Part shown: positions 24,765-38,240 of the stretch, in pieces | How the letters are laid out: every line of letters starts with the position of its first letter | Position numbering within the stretch: position 1 is the first letter of the stretch | Assembly: GCA_013399855.1 (NCBI GenBank) | Contig: VXAY01002912.1 | Location: 695,816-759,815 of the forward strand | Direction: 5' to 3' | Length of the DNA stretch: 64,000 bases | Source: Oxyruncus cristatus | Taxonomy: Eukaryota; Chordata; Aves; Passeriformes; Cotingidae | The notes under the pieces: model-generated | What the model saw: only the letters and a program-made list of their open reading frames with translations | Databases searched by the model: none | What the model was told of the DNA's origin: nothing | Translations under genes and position numbers: made by a program

Positions 24765-27700
24765 AAAAGGCTGTTGGCAGTGCCCAAAAATCAGGACTTG
24801 GCCCAGCACCTTAGAAAGGTCAAGGAAGTGCTGGACTATTGGTGCCGCCACAACCCCAAGTGCTCTGAAGTGGGAATATTTCATCACTGCTTCCAACAGC
24901 CATCACTAAGGGCGGGAAGCTATAAAAACGTTGGATCTGTTTGGCCATGGAATCAGGTTTTGCATATCTCAGTGAACTAAAGAGAAAAAATGCTACAGGC
25001 AGTGTAAAAGAAAGGCATCAGCCCCACAAAGCATCATGTGGTGTGCCCACAGTGCAACTTAAAGGTCTAAGGTAAAAAGACATTTAAAGAATCCCTTTCC
25101 CCATTAATTCAAGCCTTTTCCATGCTGTTTGCAATTAAGGGATAATGTATTTAATTACTAATTGCACCAATCAGTCTTGACTTCCAAAAAGCCAGAGGAA
25201 AGTTGCTTTTCCTGAATTCCACTCATGTAATTGGCAAGCTCAAGCCAGTGCGCAGACTGAAATAGCAGAAGCAGTGGGTTTATCTGTTAGAGTCTATATT
25301 CTTCGATTCCAGGCTGCTTTGATGATGATGATCCTGGCTGGATTTCTGGTCCCTTGCTGCACAGTAGTTCTATATAGTAAAAAAAATAGAACAAAGTTTT
25401 CAGAGCAAGCATTTCTTCTATGAAAATACCATCCTATCTTAAAAAAAAAAACAAAACAGTAAAGAGAAAAGCAAACATGCTAAAGAAAAGGAAAAAAAAA
25501 AAAGTTCAATCTTTTAAATACAAGAATAAATGGCCAAATCTTAGGTCTGTAAATCATTTTGAAAATATGTGATGTGTTTCAAGTTTGGCTATAGCACAGG
25601 AAGCTAGTCACTCTTGAGGAGAGATACCAACAATTTTGCAGTGACCAATGTGACTCAAGTCTTCTATGTGAGCTGCAAGCCTTACAAAACAGCCTCACTG
25701 TGATTCTGAGCTGCTGTTATTATTAGGCAACAACATATGTAAGCATCCCTGACACATACAGCTTGTCAACACATTTCAATCTCAGGAGGAGTCTAAATAA
25801 AATGTTTGCCTAGCACGTTCAAAAATGATCTCAAGAGGCAAGAAGGAAAGGGCAGGGCAAGATTACAGCATACAAACTGCAGAGATCTTGGATTTTGAAT
25901 CACCCAAGGCAATGAGAATCAGCAGTGGCTTGCTTAATCTTTTATTTCCTTTCAGTAATGAGCCTGCCTCTATGAGTGTAATTTTCTTGCCTCTCGGCCT
26001 TTATCTGCCACTTTATAAAGCAAACACAGCTTCAAATTTGACAGTTTTCTTGTTGTTAGTCTTTGTTCTGAAACCAATTCTCCTGTTGATCTAAAAAGCC
26101 AGAGACTCTCAGCCCCATCCTGCCCTCATTACAGTCTTGTTTCTCCTGTGCAAAGACTTTCTTTAACTCTTCGGTTTTTTGATGCTTTATCTCCCACCCC
26201 ACAAACTACTAAACCCTACCATGTTTTCATTTCTCCCTTAACTTTAAAAAGAGAAACTAAAACTAACAATGCTGCAGGACAGTTACACTGGATCCTATAA
26301 ACTGTCTGGTCTACAGCTGATCGGAATTTTTTCAGACAAAACTTCAACTGTGAAAAATTTTGCAGGACAACGACAGCCTGTAACAAATTCTACCAGTCAC
26401 AGCAGCATCACAAACACCCACAGCAACATTGCTTGCTTCTTCTGTCAAACAGCTCTGGGGGAGGACACATTTTGGGAGTTGTCACTTCTTAAAGCATGCA
26501 GCATATGAACAACGTTAGCTAGGTTTGTAACATCTTGTTGGAACAGCTATATTTAATAAGAACAGCCCCTCTGAATGTGACAGAGGAGCTGTCTACCCCA
26601 CATCCAGGCTCCCACAGCAACGAGCAGCAGATGCCTCTGATACAGAACAAGAACTGGGCAAGTGTGCCAGGATACCTCCCCCAGTGCAACTTCCCTGCTT
26701 CAAACAGCCTGGAGTCTGGGCACATCCTCAAACAAAAATATGATCTACTGCTTAGCAGGCAAAGGATTTTTCTTCTTCTACTATTTCTGTTTTGGCACAG
26801 ATAAACTTTTGGGAATAAAGCCTTCTGTAACAGTGATTTTCACTGTTGGCCAGATGCTGTGTAAGGAAGGACCTCTTTTGGTTCATTTGCAGCCTTCACA
26901 GACCAGTTCAAGACTGCTCATTCTTGTAATATAACAAGTCATAATGACAAGCAGTACCCTTTCACTACACCACTGCACTGTTCAAATCATATGGTATGCA
27001 GCATTTCAGAACACGAGCATTTTTTTCTTTTACTCTTCAATTTCAGTTAATTTTCAAATTCATAACACTGAGCTCATTTGAAGGATCCTATACTTTCATA
27101 AAAATGGCAAATCAAAATGTGCAGTTTCCAGCTTCATCAAATTAAGGAATAGTTTCATTTTAATAAAATCTTTCCTTTCCTTTTTTCTTTTTTCTTTTTT
27201 TCTCTTTTTCTTTTTTTTTTTTTTTCATGGAAGGAGATGAAGATATTTATAATACTTACTGGGAGAAAAATCTTTTTACTGAAAGAGACTTCTGGATTTA
27301 TGCCTAGTAGTCAGGCATTGAAGAATGATTTAAATCTAAGTATTTTAGCCCTGGTGACTGGCCACCTAGTTTCAAGTAGCTCTGCTTGGGTGTATACACT
27401 GCCATAAGAAAGCAGGGCAAAGAACAGTGGAGACATTCCAATCCTTACAGATGCAACTGTCTCCCTTTAAATTAGGAAGAGTTAGGATGAAAGCTAAAAC
27501 ACAAAGTACAAAACCTTATTAAAATTATCACATAATGAGACTTAATAAAGCTTAATCATGACTTGGTTAAATTCACTCATAATCATTATAACTGTGAAGC
27601 TTGTCACTAGAGTGGTACAAGTCTGGGATTTTTCCCTGACTACAGTAAAACAATTAAAAAGCACTCCATAGCAAAGCTAATTGAGAGAAAAAAAGGTTTC

Positions 27701-30574
27701 CAGCAGTACAGGAGGGGTGTTCAGAGGGGAGTAAATACTGCTTACAGTCTTAATATTTAAGGGGTATTTTGAGTGGTACTATCTGTTCCCTCTCTTTCTC
27801 CCACACAATGTAAGTGTTCTCATGGTGAGCGGCGCTGCCAAAGTTAACAAGGGAGATCCAAACAAACTTATTCATTACCTGACAAGATCCTCAGTCCAGA
27901 ACATCTGCTTATCTGCTCCTGGTGCATTTTCACATTTGGATGAAGATTATCTAAACCCACATTCTCATCAGAAGAAGTAAAGCTGGCCCCAGCCACTTGC
28001 TCATACCCTTTGCCAGCAGTTGGGCTCACACAAACATCTGGCTGTCCAGATTCACAGAGCCGAAGCCCATTTGAAAATTAACCCTGAAAATTAAGGTTGC
28101 TGGCTGACTGAAAACAGATTCAGCTCTCTGCACAGCTGTGCCTAACTAAGGGCTGGCACAGGGAAATGAGCAGAAACAGGTATGCAGACAAAGGGCAGCA
28201 GCAGCAGCTGGTTCAGAGGTGTCACAGACAAACTTAACATGTAAGGAAACTGCACCCTGAAATCAATCCCCACATTGTTCATGAGCCCCAGGTTCACAGG
28301 CATGTCAGTTTGTCTATATTTGTCTATCAAAAGACTATCAGTTGGTCATCAACTCATTAACTAATGATTACTGTCTTGCACCCCAAAATCTCTTTGGCTT
28401 CTGCCTGAAAACCAGGGGTTACTTCTGGTTAGAAGACTATTTTTTAGAAACCTAAATGTACAGACAGAAGGCAAATAGCAGAAATTGGAAGAAAACTGTA
28501 GTTCAAATCACAGATACTTCAACCACCTTGCTTCATGCAGGTTGACCATAGTGAATTCCCACAGCATCTCACAACAGAGACGCAATTACAACACATATAA
28601 AAATAGGATCAGTCCCTGTGGGACATCTAAGCCACAGGTTATCTACAAAACTGTTTCCCTCAAAGGTCTTTGTCAGTGCTCAGTGCTGGAAGTATGTTAC
28701 ATGGGATGAAGTTAACTCCAAGGAAGGAAAGGTCCAAGAACTAGACACTATAGAAATATAGGCACTTCATAAGTAAGTCCCATGTAAGCATAATTTTGGA
28801 GGTGACAATGAGTATTGTGTTAGTCCCTATGTGAATGCAATTGATAAAGAGTATGCAAACAAAATTTAGGATTATATTTTGGTCACATTTCAGGGCTTTA
28901 AGATATCCACATGATGAGGTCCACAAGGTATGCATAGCAGACAACTCAAACAAAAAGCCAGGTGAAAAAATATACTTTCCAATTTCAGAAATAAAAATAA
29001 TCAGAGAACAATTATCAAAGTTTGAGCTATTTTTCCCATTTGAAGGTAGAACAAAGCAAGAGCTGATGAGTGAGTTGTAAAAATGAATGATTCAGGTTTA
29101 ACATGCCTCAGAGGAGGTAAACTTGAATTTAAAACAGTTTTGTAAAACAGGGTATGAAGTTACCAGCCACCCAATAAAGACAGGTTTGCCTCTTATTTGA
29201 TTACTGACACAAAGCTCAGTAAATCCCAACTCTCCTGATGAATCACTAAGAGTGGGTTACGATAGCCACCACTCTATACTTTTTGTTTCTTCAAAGTTGT
29301 GAGTTATGGTCCAATAAGCAAAAATTTTCTTGAGTCATCAAGTAGTCAGCTATCAGGTTTAGATTTATTCTCATTTACTGAAAAGCATTAAGTGTCACCA
29401 TCCCTTAAGCCAAACAATTTAGTTCACTTTCCTAAAGTAGACAAGAAATGTGACTTGTTCGAACAATGGAAAACGGTGATATTTCACTTGTGGTAAAAAT
29501 TAAAGAAACCTTGATCCTTTTGAGTACCTAATTCTCACAGATTCTAGGAAAGCAGTAAATCACCAAGACATCTGAATATCAGAGTCTGTATCTGAAGGGG
29601 TCCATTTTCTTGATGATATGATTTACAGTCATTTATTACCACAGCTTGTTACCTATACCTGTTTGTCCATGCCATTCACAGAAATACACAGTGGATCAAG
29701 AGCATCTATACAGACTCAGCTCTACAGGGGATTCTTGATAGCTGTCAATATCTTATATGCTAATGGCATTTCCAAACAACTAAATCCTAGACAGAAGCTA
29801 TGACTAGGCCCTTGCTGGGAGGGAGAGAAGCTATTAAACATACATCAAACTAGCTGCCATACAAGCCTAACACGCAAGAAAAAACATATAAATAGATTTA
29901 TAGAAAATGTCAGGGGGGAAAAAAGAAAACCTAAACAACCAAACCCCAGTGATTTGAGGCTAATAGCAACCACAGTTTCCCAGGGTACATTCATGTGCAG
30001 TAACAACAGCCTGTGGAGCTGACAACATCTGCTCTCTGGCCTTCCACAGTTTAAACTGTGAGTAGGTCCTTCAGAGTCAATCAAGGCAAAGAGAGCAGAA
30101 ACAATTTGTAAAAAGGAATAAAACAGGCTGTAGCTGTTAATCACTGTTAATCACTATTACACTTTAGTAGGAAAAGTGATCCTTTTGATCCTGATTCATT
30201 TTTACCAGATTTTACCCGAATGTACCATTTGACACAAGAAGCAAGCAACCAGCCTGAGACCTAGTTCTCAAAGGTGAAGATGCAACTTCACATTCATGCA
30301 AGTTGCAGGTCAATGGCAATCAGGTGTCTTCAGCACTTTTGTGGATTGGGAGCTCTATTGCAGTCAGACAGGAAGTACCTCTCTCCTCTATTTCTTCATT
30401 CACCCAATTTGCTGTGTGGGTGCTTTGTCAGAACAAAGCCTTGGTAGGACACGTTCCTCCTCACAGATGAGCAGCCCTTTGCAGATATTGCCATTTTTCC
30501 ATTAGACTACTCTATCACTGTTCATGGAAAGAAAGGAGTCTTTTCGGAAGAGTTACAAGTGAGGAAAATATCCC
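24765..30574. other. Non-coding stretch, one odd open segment and a pyrimidine tract
   Basis: The first ~215 bp (24768-24980) is an open, GC-richer segment discussed as a finding. The remainder is AT-rich, without a recognised gene or transposon. Segment 25125-25260 (TTTAATTACTAATTGCACCA) resembles a conserved non-coding element. A C/T-only tract lies at 27170-27226. Several chance open frames (26535-26934, 28835-29080) have no supportable identity. Confidence 0.45.
27170..27226 (+). repeat. Polypyrimidine tract (T-rich with C)
   Basis: 57 consecutive C/T bases ending in a run of T. There are no flanking features of a retroposed poly-A tail on the opposite strand that I recognise. Probably a simple-sequence tract. 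Confidence 0.8.
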
Positions 30575-30702
30575 ACTTGAAGATATTCAAAAGCCATCTT
30601 TCCTGTGGGCAACTGTCTGCAGGTGGCCCTGCTTAAGTGGAACCAGATGATCTGCAGAGGTCATCTCCCTCCTAACCTCAACCATTTCATGATTTTGTGA
30701 TG
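30575..30702 (+). mobile_element. CR1 LINE 3'-end fragment, diverged
   Basis: AGATATTCAAAAGCCATC, then GTGGGCAACTGTCTGCAGGT, GGCCCTGCTTAAG, CCAGATGATCTGCAGAGGTC, and CAACCATTTCATGATTTTGT follow the CR1 3'-end order in plus orientation. The usual form reads GATATTCAAAACC..., GGGCAACCTGCTCTAGGTG, CCAGATGATCTCCAGAGGTC, CAACCATTCTGTGATTCTGT. Many substitutions make it one of the older copies here. Confidence 0.8.
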
Positions 30703-32537
30703 TGTAACCTCCTCTCAGGTACCTGGAGAGGGATCTGTAGTTCTGAATTATAGAAGAAGGCTCCCGGTACAGAATTAACTCTGAAACAGCAGTCAGAGCA
30801 TTTGAGGGATACATGTAAAGTACACAGCAAGGAAATTCTGTCTTCAGGCCCAGTCTTTCTCAGGACTTAAACACCTATATCAGTTTGGGATTCACAATCG
30901 CAACAGATTGTTTTGAAAGCAGAGTAGGAGCCATTTAAGATGTTGCCTGTGAGCAGCAACAGCCCCCACTCTTTGTATGGTAATATCACTGCCTGAGCAT
31001 CCTGCCTGCACTGCAGACAAGACTTCTGCATACCTGGCATCAAAGAGGATTCAAATCCACACATCCAAGCTTCTAAAGCTACTGGGGTTTTGCAGATGTT
31101 TACAGGGAGGAAGATTTTTTAGCCTTCCAGATGCCACATTATTGGACCAAAGCTGGGCAAGAGTGTCTATGAGCACTATTTCCAGCAGAACTTTCAGATA
31201 CCAGCTGCTGCCCTGCAGACATAGAGCCTGACAGATATGATGGAAATTCTACAGCCCTACACTTACTCTTTTGGTCCTGAAGGAGGTTTGGAAGCATCTG
31301 AAAATTACTCTTTAGGACTTAGGCACCTAATTTTGCTAAATCTTAAATGGCTAAGCCTTTTTGTATTTCTCTGGAATATGACTGTAGGTAGGGACACACA
31401 AATTAGAAAAGACAAGAATGAGAACAGACTGTTATTAAACTACCAGTAGTAATATAGGAGAATATGATTTATGCAATACCTCATAGTTTATTAACTCACT
31501 TTCTTTGGCAATCTACAGTGATAAATCATAAGAAAAGATACAACAGACAAGACTGTTAGTGTCATTTGGGGGACAAAAGTCTGAACAATTGAACAAGATT
31601 TGTTGTACCTTTGGAGAAACAAATATTTCTGCATGTCACTGTTTAAATTCAGTGACGGAATTTAACCTACTAAAAAGAGGTATCTAGAATAATGGATATT
31701 AAATAATGGTATATCTTCACAATTTATAAACTCTAGATTAAAAATTCACCTAATTGCAAGCAGAATACAATCTCTCCAATGTATCAAATCTTAAGTTTTT
31801 CACTAATAATGAAGAGTATAAATTTAATTGTGACTTCATAAGATGTTCAGTCTTTTTCTTAGCAATGGCCATGAAGAAATACTATGCTAATAAAGGTACC
31901 AAGATCAATTTTTGAGGATGGCAGTACAAAGATTCTTCTCTAGAAGTAACTGTAACATTTACCAAACACACCCACAGATCTTTAATCCTCGTCAAGAAGA
32001 TTATGACTATATAGTTTGGGCTGCTATGAAGCACCAATGACAGAAAACAATTTCTGCTTCATTGAGGTGCTTCCTCCCTTTCCAAGGACTGTCTAGATTT
32101 ATAGTTTTTACATTGTATTGCTATGCTTTTGTGTGACACACTGGCTATTAAATATGTATCCCTTCCTGTTAAATATGTATCCCATGTTCATAAAGTATGT
32201 TCGGGTATACACACATATGGTTTTCAAAACCTGTTATAAATGAAGAAATCCTACATCTTTGAGAAGACTCAGTTGGATGTACGCTTCCGTTAAGGAATCT
32301 GTGGATCCTAGTACCTCAACAGACACAAAAAAATATATCATTCCTAGAAATACAGCTGCAAAATCAGTCTTTCCATCACTATGGGAGGAACTTAGGCTGA
32401 AACCAGCTATAATATTGTCACAGAGTAGAACAGTTGTAAGCTTATGGCTCTCTCTAAGTAATATCCTTTGGGCCATGAGCTGCATTGAAACTCCAGGCTT
32501 TCCAGAACTAAAGGGAAGATCAGTCCTCATGAATGAG
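30703..32537. other. Non-coding stretch, no gene seen
   Basis: Unique AT-rich sequence. The only structured item is a perfect 15-bp direct repeat, TTAAATATGTATCCC, at 32148-32162 and 32169-32183, giving a 21-bp period. No gene or known transposon was recognised. Confidence 0.55.
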
Positions 32538-33323
32538 TGTGGTGGGTTAGCTTTGACTAACAGCCAAATGCCCCCCAAACTGCTCGTTCTCTCAGTGAGA
32601 TGTTCACACATCCCCGCTCATTCACATCCCCACAACTGTGTTTATTTAACAGGGGCATAAATAGGAAGAACAGAAACGAGAAAGCTTGTGGTCTGAGATA
32701 AAAACAGGGAGATTGTTTACTGTTACAGACACAACTTGGTGAAAATTAATTTATTGCCTACTGATTAGGGTAGCAGGAAACAGAAAAGACAAATATTGAA
32801 ACAACACCTTTCCTCCTTGCTTTTCCACACCCAACCCCCTTCTTTCTCCCCCGCCTCTTCTACCAACACCAGGAGGTATGGGGTAGATGAGGATGGAGGA
32901 TCATGGTCAGTACACAGCAGTTCCTCTCTGCTACTCCCGCTTCCTGAGATCTTTCCTCTGTTCTGGCATAGGCTTTCCATGAGCTACAGTCCTTGTCAGG
33001 AAAGCTTGCTCTGGCATTGGAGTCTCACAGGTCTATGGTATCTGCTCGGGCACCTGGAGCACTTCCTCCACCAACATTTTTGTTGAACCCAGTTGTTTCT
33101 TACTTTATTTTTCCCTCCTCCTCTGCCCATCCAGTACTTTCCACCCTTTCTTGAGTTTGTTTTCCCAGAGGCACCACCAGTTTGGCTGATGGGTTCAGCA
33201 TGTCCTGCTGTGGGTCCACTGGAGACAGTTCAAGTTCTGCATGGGGCAAACCTTGGCCTCTTCTCACAGAGGCCAGCCCTGCAGTCCCCCACTGCCAACA
33301 CCTTGAAGTGGTCACCCAATACA
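32538..33323. mobile_element. Solo LTR of an avian endogenous retrovirus (copy 1)
   Basis: Starts TGTGGTGGGTTAGCTTTGAC and ends ...CACCCAATACA, the TG...CA form of a retroviral LTR. The order of blocks matches 49188-50196: a TGTRGTGGGTT opening, GAGATAAAAACAGGGAGATT, AAAATTAATTTATTGCC, an AACACCTTTCCTCC block, GGCACCTGGAGCACTTCCTC, and a CACAGAGGCCAGCCCTGCAG closing. I recognise this as a common bird ERV LTR type. No gag, pol or env lies beside it, so it is a solo LTR. At about 786 bp it is shorter than copy 2 and more decayed, and I see no clean target-site duplication. Open frames inside it are not retroviral genes. Confidence 0.8.
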
Positions 33324-35164
33324 ACAAGGGGCAGAGGGAGCCAGCACCACACTACCAGTTTCTGCACCAGCTGCCTGGTGTCAACACCCGCTTTTTGGGT
33401 ATTTTGGTACATACCAGATTGAGCATTGCCACTTGTGAGACAGAGGATGTCCTTGATGGTTTCAAAAACCTGCCTTGCAAACTGGGAGAAATATAGAAAT
33501 CTCTGTAGACAGCAGAAACACAGAAATAAGCTGGTGAATATGCAGTGTCAGAAAGGAAAGGAAATGTCTCTTAAAATGGCAAACTTATTGGCACTTCAAT
33601 AGAGACCGTGCAAGGATTTAATTTTCATACATTTAAATGGTTGTGCAAATTATATTTATCACCAATACCTTGAATAAATCCCCTTCCGCTGCCTTCTGTC
33701 ACGAAGAGCACTGAGCTCCACTGTGTCTTTTGAAGGCATCAGTGCTTCACTAGATGAAATTTGGCAAGTGCTACTGCTATATACTAGATAGGAAACTCCC
33801 TCATCTTGGCATGATCATATCTTCTGCATCATAGCATAGAAAAATCTCAAAAATCTGAAGAACAAGATTGAGATGGAAGAGACAGCTATGTATCTTAGAG
33901 AATTAGACATGTTTATTACAGAATTTTCTTATTCATGTGAAAATACCACACAGAGAGATTAATTTCACCCTGTTTTTCAGTACTGGGCAATATTTGGAGG
34001 CATTTCAGGCAGGATTGTAGAACAAAATAAAAAGAAATAACTATTGGTCTGTGATTAAATCATTAAAATGTTGCCTAGAAACCAACTTATTATTCTGTTC
34101 ACTTTGAGCCCCTTTGTAGGCCTGGAGCTAAAGTCTGGCCACAAAATTCTGCACTTCTGAACACTGGGCAATTTTCATAAGTATGAAAATGCTCAGGGAA
34201 AAACAATCTCTGGTTGTCCACAGGCAAACTAGTGTTTAGATTTGATAATATTCAAACAAACAAACAAAAAAGTCCCTCTCCATTTCCTAGCTGTAGATAC
34301 TTTCTCTCAAGAAAATCCAAATCAAGTATGACTGCAGTAGTTTCCCAAAGGCTTTATTCTTTGCTCAGCCCTAATTTTTATTTCTTCCCCTCAAGTACTG
34401 CCCCCAGGTTTTTCTGCTTTGTTCTCATCATGATTTTGTTTAGCAGTGATCTTGCTACAGCAAATTCTCAGTCAAAACTGAGAAGGACTCCAACTACTTT
34501 AAGATCAAGGAGAACTGAATAATCAATATCAGTAATGTTCTGGGGAGCACCCGTGTGGCAGATATCTAAATCCAATTATACAGGATAAAATCTTGCCAGT
34601 CCTCTCGAGTGCAACACCATACTGATCAGTGTTCACAGAAATGCACGTGTCCTTCTTCAATACCATACAGCCTGATGGGAACCAAAAACATGCAGCGCTT
34701 GGATCACTGACTTGTATCAGCACCAAATCCTGATACATCATTTCAAGAATAATAGCACAGAAATATAACATTTGCTTCTAAATACGTTTCCTTTACTACC
34801 TGACTAGAAATTACAGCATTTGCACTTTTTCTTCTTCATTTTTACATCACCAGTAGTATCAAGTAATAGCTGCAGAGCTTTGGGCTCAGCAAGAACAAGA
34901 TAAACATTGTGTACAATTTCAGGATCTTTGGGGCCTTCCTTTAATCCTCAATATGTAGGCTTTGGCATCCAAACAACATTTCTGAGATTAGACCTCAGAG
35001 AGAAGGAGACGAAGAGCAAGATAAAACTTGCTGAAGGTTTCACCAGCACAAAGCCAAAGGGGTGGGTTATGGTGGGTTTTTGAGCTGTTTTCTTCTAAAC
35101 ATCTACTACGACTGAGGCTCTGATTGAATACAACTGCATTTGAAAGGCTGCTCTGAGTGCAGTA

Positions 35165-35350
35165 ATTAGTCCTACAATCACTGCATGCAGGTGTTTAATT
35201 ACCAAGGTCCCGCTAGCAACATGGTTTTATGGATTGGCGTTTTCCTTTTATGGCCTTTCACTGATGTGTGTTCAGACTTCATGGGGATGGTATCCTTGAG
35301 AGAGCGGATCTTTGACCTTCAGGGTTTATTTCAGCTGTCTGAAGCAAGCA
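35165..35350. promoter_or_regulatory. Candidate conserved non-coding element
   Basis: Complex, non-repetitive sequence with a GTGTTTAATTACC homeodomain-type site near its left end, running into a short CpG-rich patch. The long plus-strand open frame across it (35185-35466) gives no recognisable protein. Regulatory status is inferred from texture only. Confidence 0.22.
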
Positions 35351-35353
35351 GAG

Positions 35354-35397
35354 GGAAACACAAGTGGTCACAGGCGGAAACACAAGTGGTCGAAGGC
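35354..35397 (+). repeat. 22-bp tandem duplication in a CpG-rich patch
   Basis: GGAAACACAAGTGGTCACAGGC at 35354-35375 is followed at once by a copy (35376-35397) differing only near its end (GTCGAAGGC). The next ~90 bp hold many CpGs (GGCGCGGACG, CACGATG, GCGCAAAC, GCACGACCGG), unusual against the CpG-poor surroundings. Confidence 0.85.
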
Positions 35398-37899
35398 GCG
35401 GACGTGCCCCAGGCTGAGCATCACGATGGGAGCAAACAGGCTGCGCAAACAAAGGTTGCTCATTAAGGCACGACCGGGGGGAGGCAGGGATTCACGTTAA
35501 CTCCTATCTCCCAGGACACACATCACTTTTAACCAGCCATGCCAAGATCAGAGTTAGAATTTTCCCTCATTCAGGGCAGCACCTAAACTGTGTGCACTCT
35601 GCAAAGCCATTTTAAAAGTTGGTTCGTTATCTCACATTAGATCAAAGCCACCAGAAGGACAAACTACACTAAAAAGTTCTTTTCTCGTTTCCATAAAACA
35701 AGCATAAATGGATAATCTGTTTTACTGCTTTAAACCATCTCATAAGTGTCTTTAAAAATCTTGGAGCTCCTTTTTAAACAACCATTTGCAGTCAGTGTCA
35801 CATTTCTTTCCCAGAAGTACGATTCCTATTCCAATGTTACGAACAATAGAATGTTCAAGCTGAAACTGGCAACTATGTGGTTAAAGACTGGCACAAGAAG
35901 TCTTCCACAGCAAAAGTAACTGATTGTTTATGAGGTTTGTTACTCTCTCCTCAGGAAGGCAGGCAATTTGAAAGAAACAGAGTAGTAGAGTTGGGCCAGA
36001 GGAGTAAGCAATGTTATGCAAAATTTCTGCAAATGAAATCCAATATTCACTAGCATCTGTGACCACTCTTTATGTATTCATCCCTTCTTCTTTCTTTCTA
36101 TATATGCTGCCAGTGACCACAACTGAGCTTCCGAGAGCCTTCCTCAGAGATTCATTTCCAAAACAGGAGGAGTTCACTTCCCTGAAGACACTCACACCAG
36201 AAGTTCCAGCACTAAACTTATTACTTCCATGAGAAGTACAATACACGTTTATAAAGACATTTAGCCCTGCTTTAAATGATGGTAGATCCATCACCTCCAA
36301 CAGAAAGTTGTCTCCCTAATTACTTTTGCTGTTAATCATGTGCAACACACCCACACTCCCAAAAATCCATCGTGATGGTATCATTCCCTGAACCAGCATC
36401 CTCACTGTGAAAGGCTGAATGCTAATCTTCAGACCCAGTGCTCTCCTCCTTCTGCACAGGCGCAGCAAGGTTGAGCATCAGCATGTAAAGAATCATTCAA
36501 CCTCTATCACAAGTCGAGTTTGCAAGCTGGCATTCCTGCACTCCCACCTGAAGACAACAAATCAGGTGGAAAAATCCAGTGGATTAGATCTGTCTCTTGG
36601 ATGCTCCCGCTCAGCTCATCTTGCTGCTGTAGGTGCCACTGGTGTGACCATTCCCACAGGGGAAATACCGCAGGGAGCAACCCCCAGGCACAGCAGACAC
36701 TAAGGCTGCAGTCATCTTGCCCTTTCTCACATTTTAAAGCATTTTCAGCAAAGTTATGACCCCCACTCACTGTGTGCACAAGAACATTGGAGGCATTTTT
36801 ATCAAAGGAAGGCTGTCAATCAAGACTAGGTCTTTATTTAAAGGATGTGACTTAATCAAATGGGAATTAATCCAGGGAAGCCTTACAAACCAAGCTATGG
36901 AGGAGGCCAAATCTGAAAACTTGGTGTCTGTCACTAGTGGGAAGCTGCAGGCAGAGCTCTGAGCATATGAAGCCTATGAAGGATTGAAATCTAACTTACA
37001 CCTCATTCCTGTGCTGGCAACTTCAGGGTGCCTTGGGATGCCACTGACAGAAGACTCTTCTCCTGGCTGTCATTGTTTGGTCCTCTTGATAACTATGACA
37101 CTGTTGCCCAAGAGCTGTTAATTCAAAACCTACTGCCAGAACTACCCTAACCATAAAAATAAACAAACCCCACAATTGTGCATATAATGTTGGCTTTACA
37201 AAACTGCAACAGAAGCACTGAAGTCTGCAGTTCTCATTTTATTCCTTACAAAACAGAGACATCACCTGGTGCTGAAAAAAAGGCAGAGTGACTACTGCCA
37301 TGAAACTGAAGCATATGCTGCCACAGGTTTGCTCCATCTTCGGTAGTCAAATTTCTGGAGACACACAAGATACAGACAAAATGTATTTGTAGAAACATCA
37401 GGATTAATTCTGCAGAACGCACAAGAGTAGTGCTGTGTTTACACCCCAGCCCAGCCCAGAAGGTGCCCTGTGTCTCCTCTTGTTTCAGCACCAGCCTTCA
37501 TCCTCCCAGGGATGTCCAGGCACAGGCTGTGACCAGGGGAGCTGCATTTGCAGAGTGTCCTTACACCACCCCTGTGTCCACAGAGCGTGTGGACATTTGC
37601 CTGGACAATTTGCCTGGAAAATGCTTTCTGTTGCAATAAGCTGCACCACACAAAGAGATTTGAGGATGGAGTGCAGTGGGAAATCTGAGCTGTCAAAGGG
37701 CTGAGCAAAGCTCACCCGAACAACCTCTCACCCACATATGTGGTCACTTCCTTAACATGAGGATTTCACGTGACCTCTGTCTCTCCCGATAAAAGCAACA
37801 TCTCTATTCACAAAGCAGGACCTTTGTTTTTATTCATTAAGATTTCAGAAACAAAAATACAGATCTGAGCAATTATCCTCAGAGAAAAAGCAACAGCAA

Positions 37900-38240
37900 A
37901 ACTGGAATCCATTAGCCATAAATGAGGCAATTAAGTCTAACCTTTGCCAACCTGGCAGGTCAATGGTACAAATAGTATGCCAGGAGTTATTTGGGTCCTA
38001 TAGATGCCCTTTAAAAAGCCAATTATCTGGAAATGAGTGACTCTGTCAGATGACAATACAGCAGTCCTTCAGAAAGTGCTGGGGGGGAGGGGGAGGTGGT
38101 CTGTCTGCCTGAGCCCACATGCAGTTTTACAGTGTAATTGAGTAGCTCTCACTGTTCAGAGGAAGGCAAAGGTTTCTTTCAGTGGAAGGGCTTTGGAATT
38201 AATTACAATGCCTCTTACTGGGGAACTGCAGGGCGTGTTT
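37900..38240. promoter_or_regulatory. Candidate conserved non-coding element
   Basis: Contains several homeodomain-like cores in otherwise complex sequence: GAGGCAATTAAGTC, AGCCAATTATCTGG, GTGTAATTGAG and TGGAATTAATTACAATGCC. There is no long open frame. A short G-rich run (GGGGGGGAGGGGGAGG) lies near 38082-38097. Inferred from texture only. Confidence 0.25.

Noticed and set aside
36240..36330. Faint CR1-like text (TAGATCCATCACCTCC)
   Set aside because: Too short and diverged to call without an alignment.
37430..37715. GC-richer patch with four overlapping open frames
   Set aside because: Simultaneous openness in several frames on both strands reflects base composition rather than coding.
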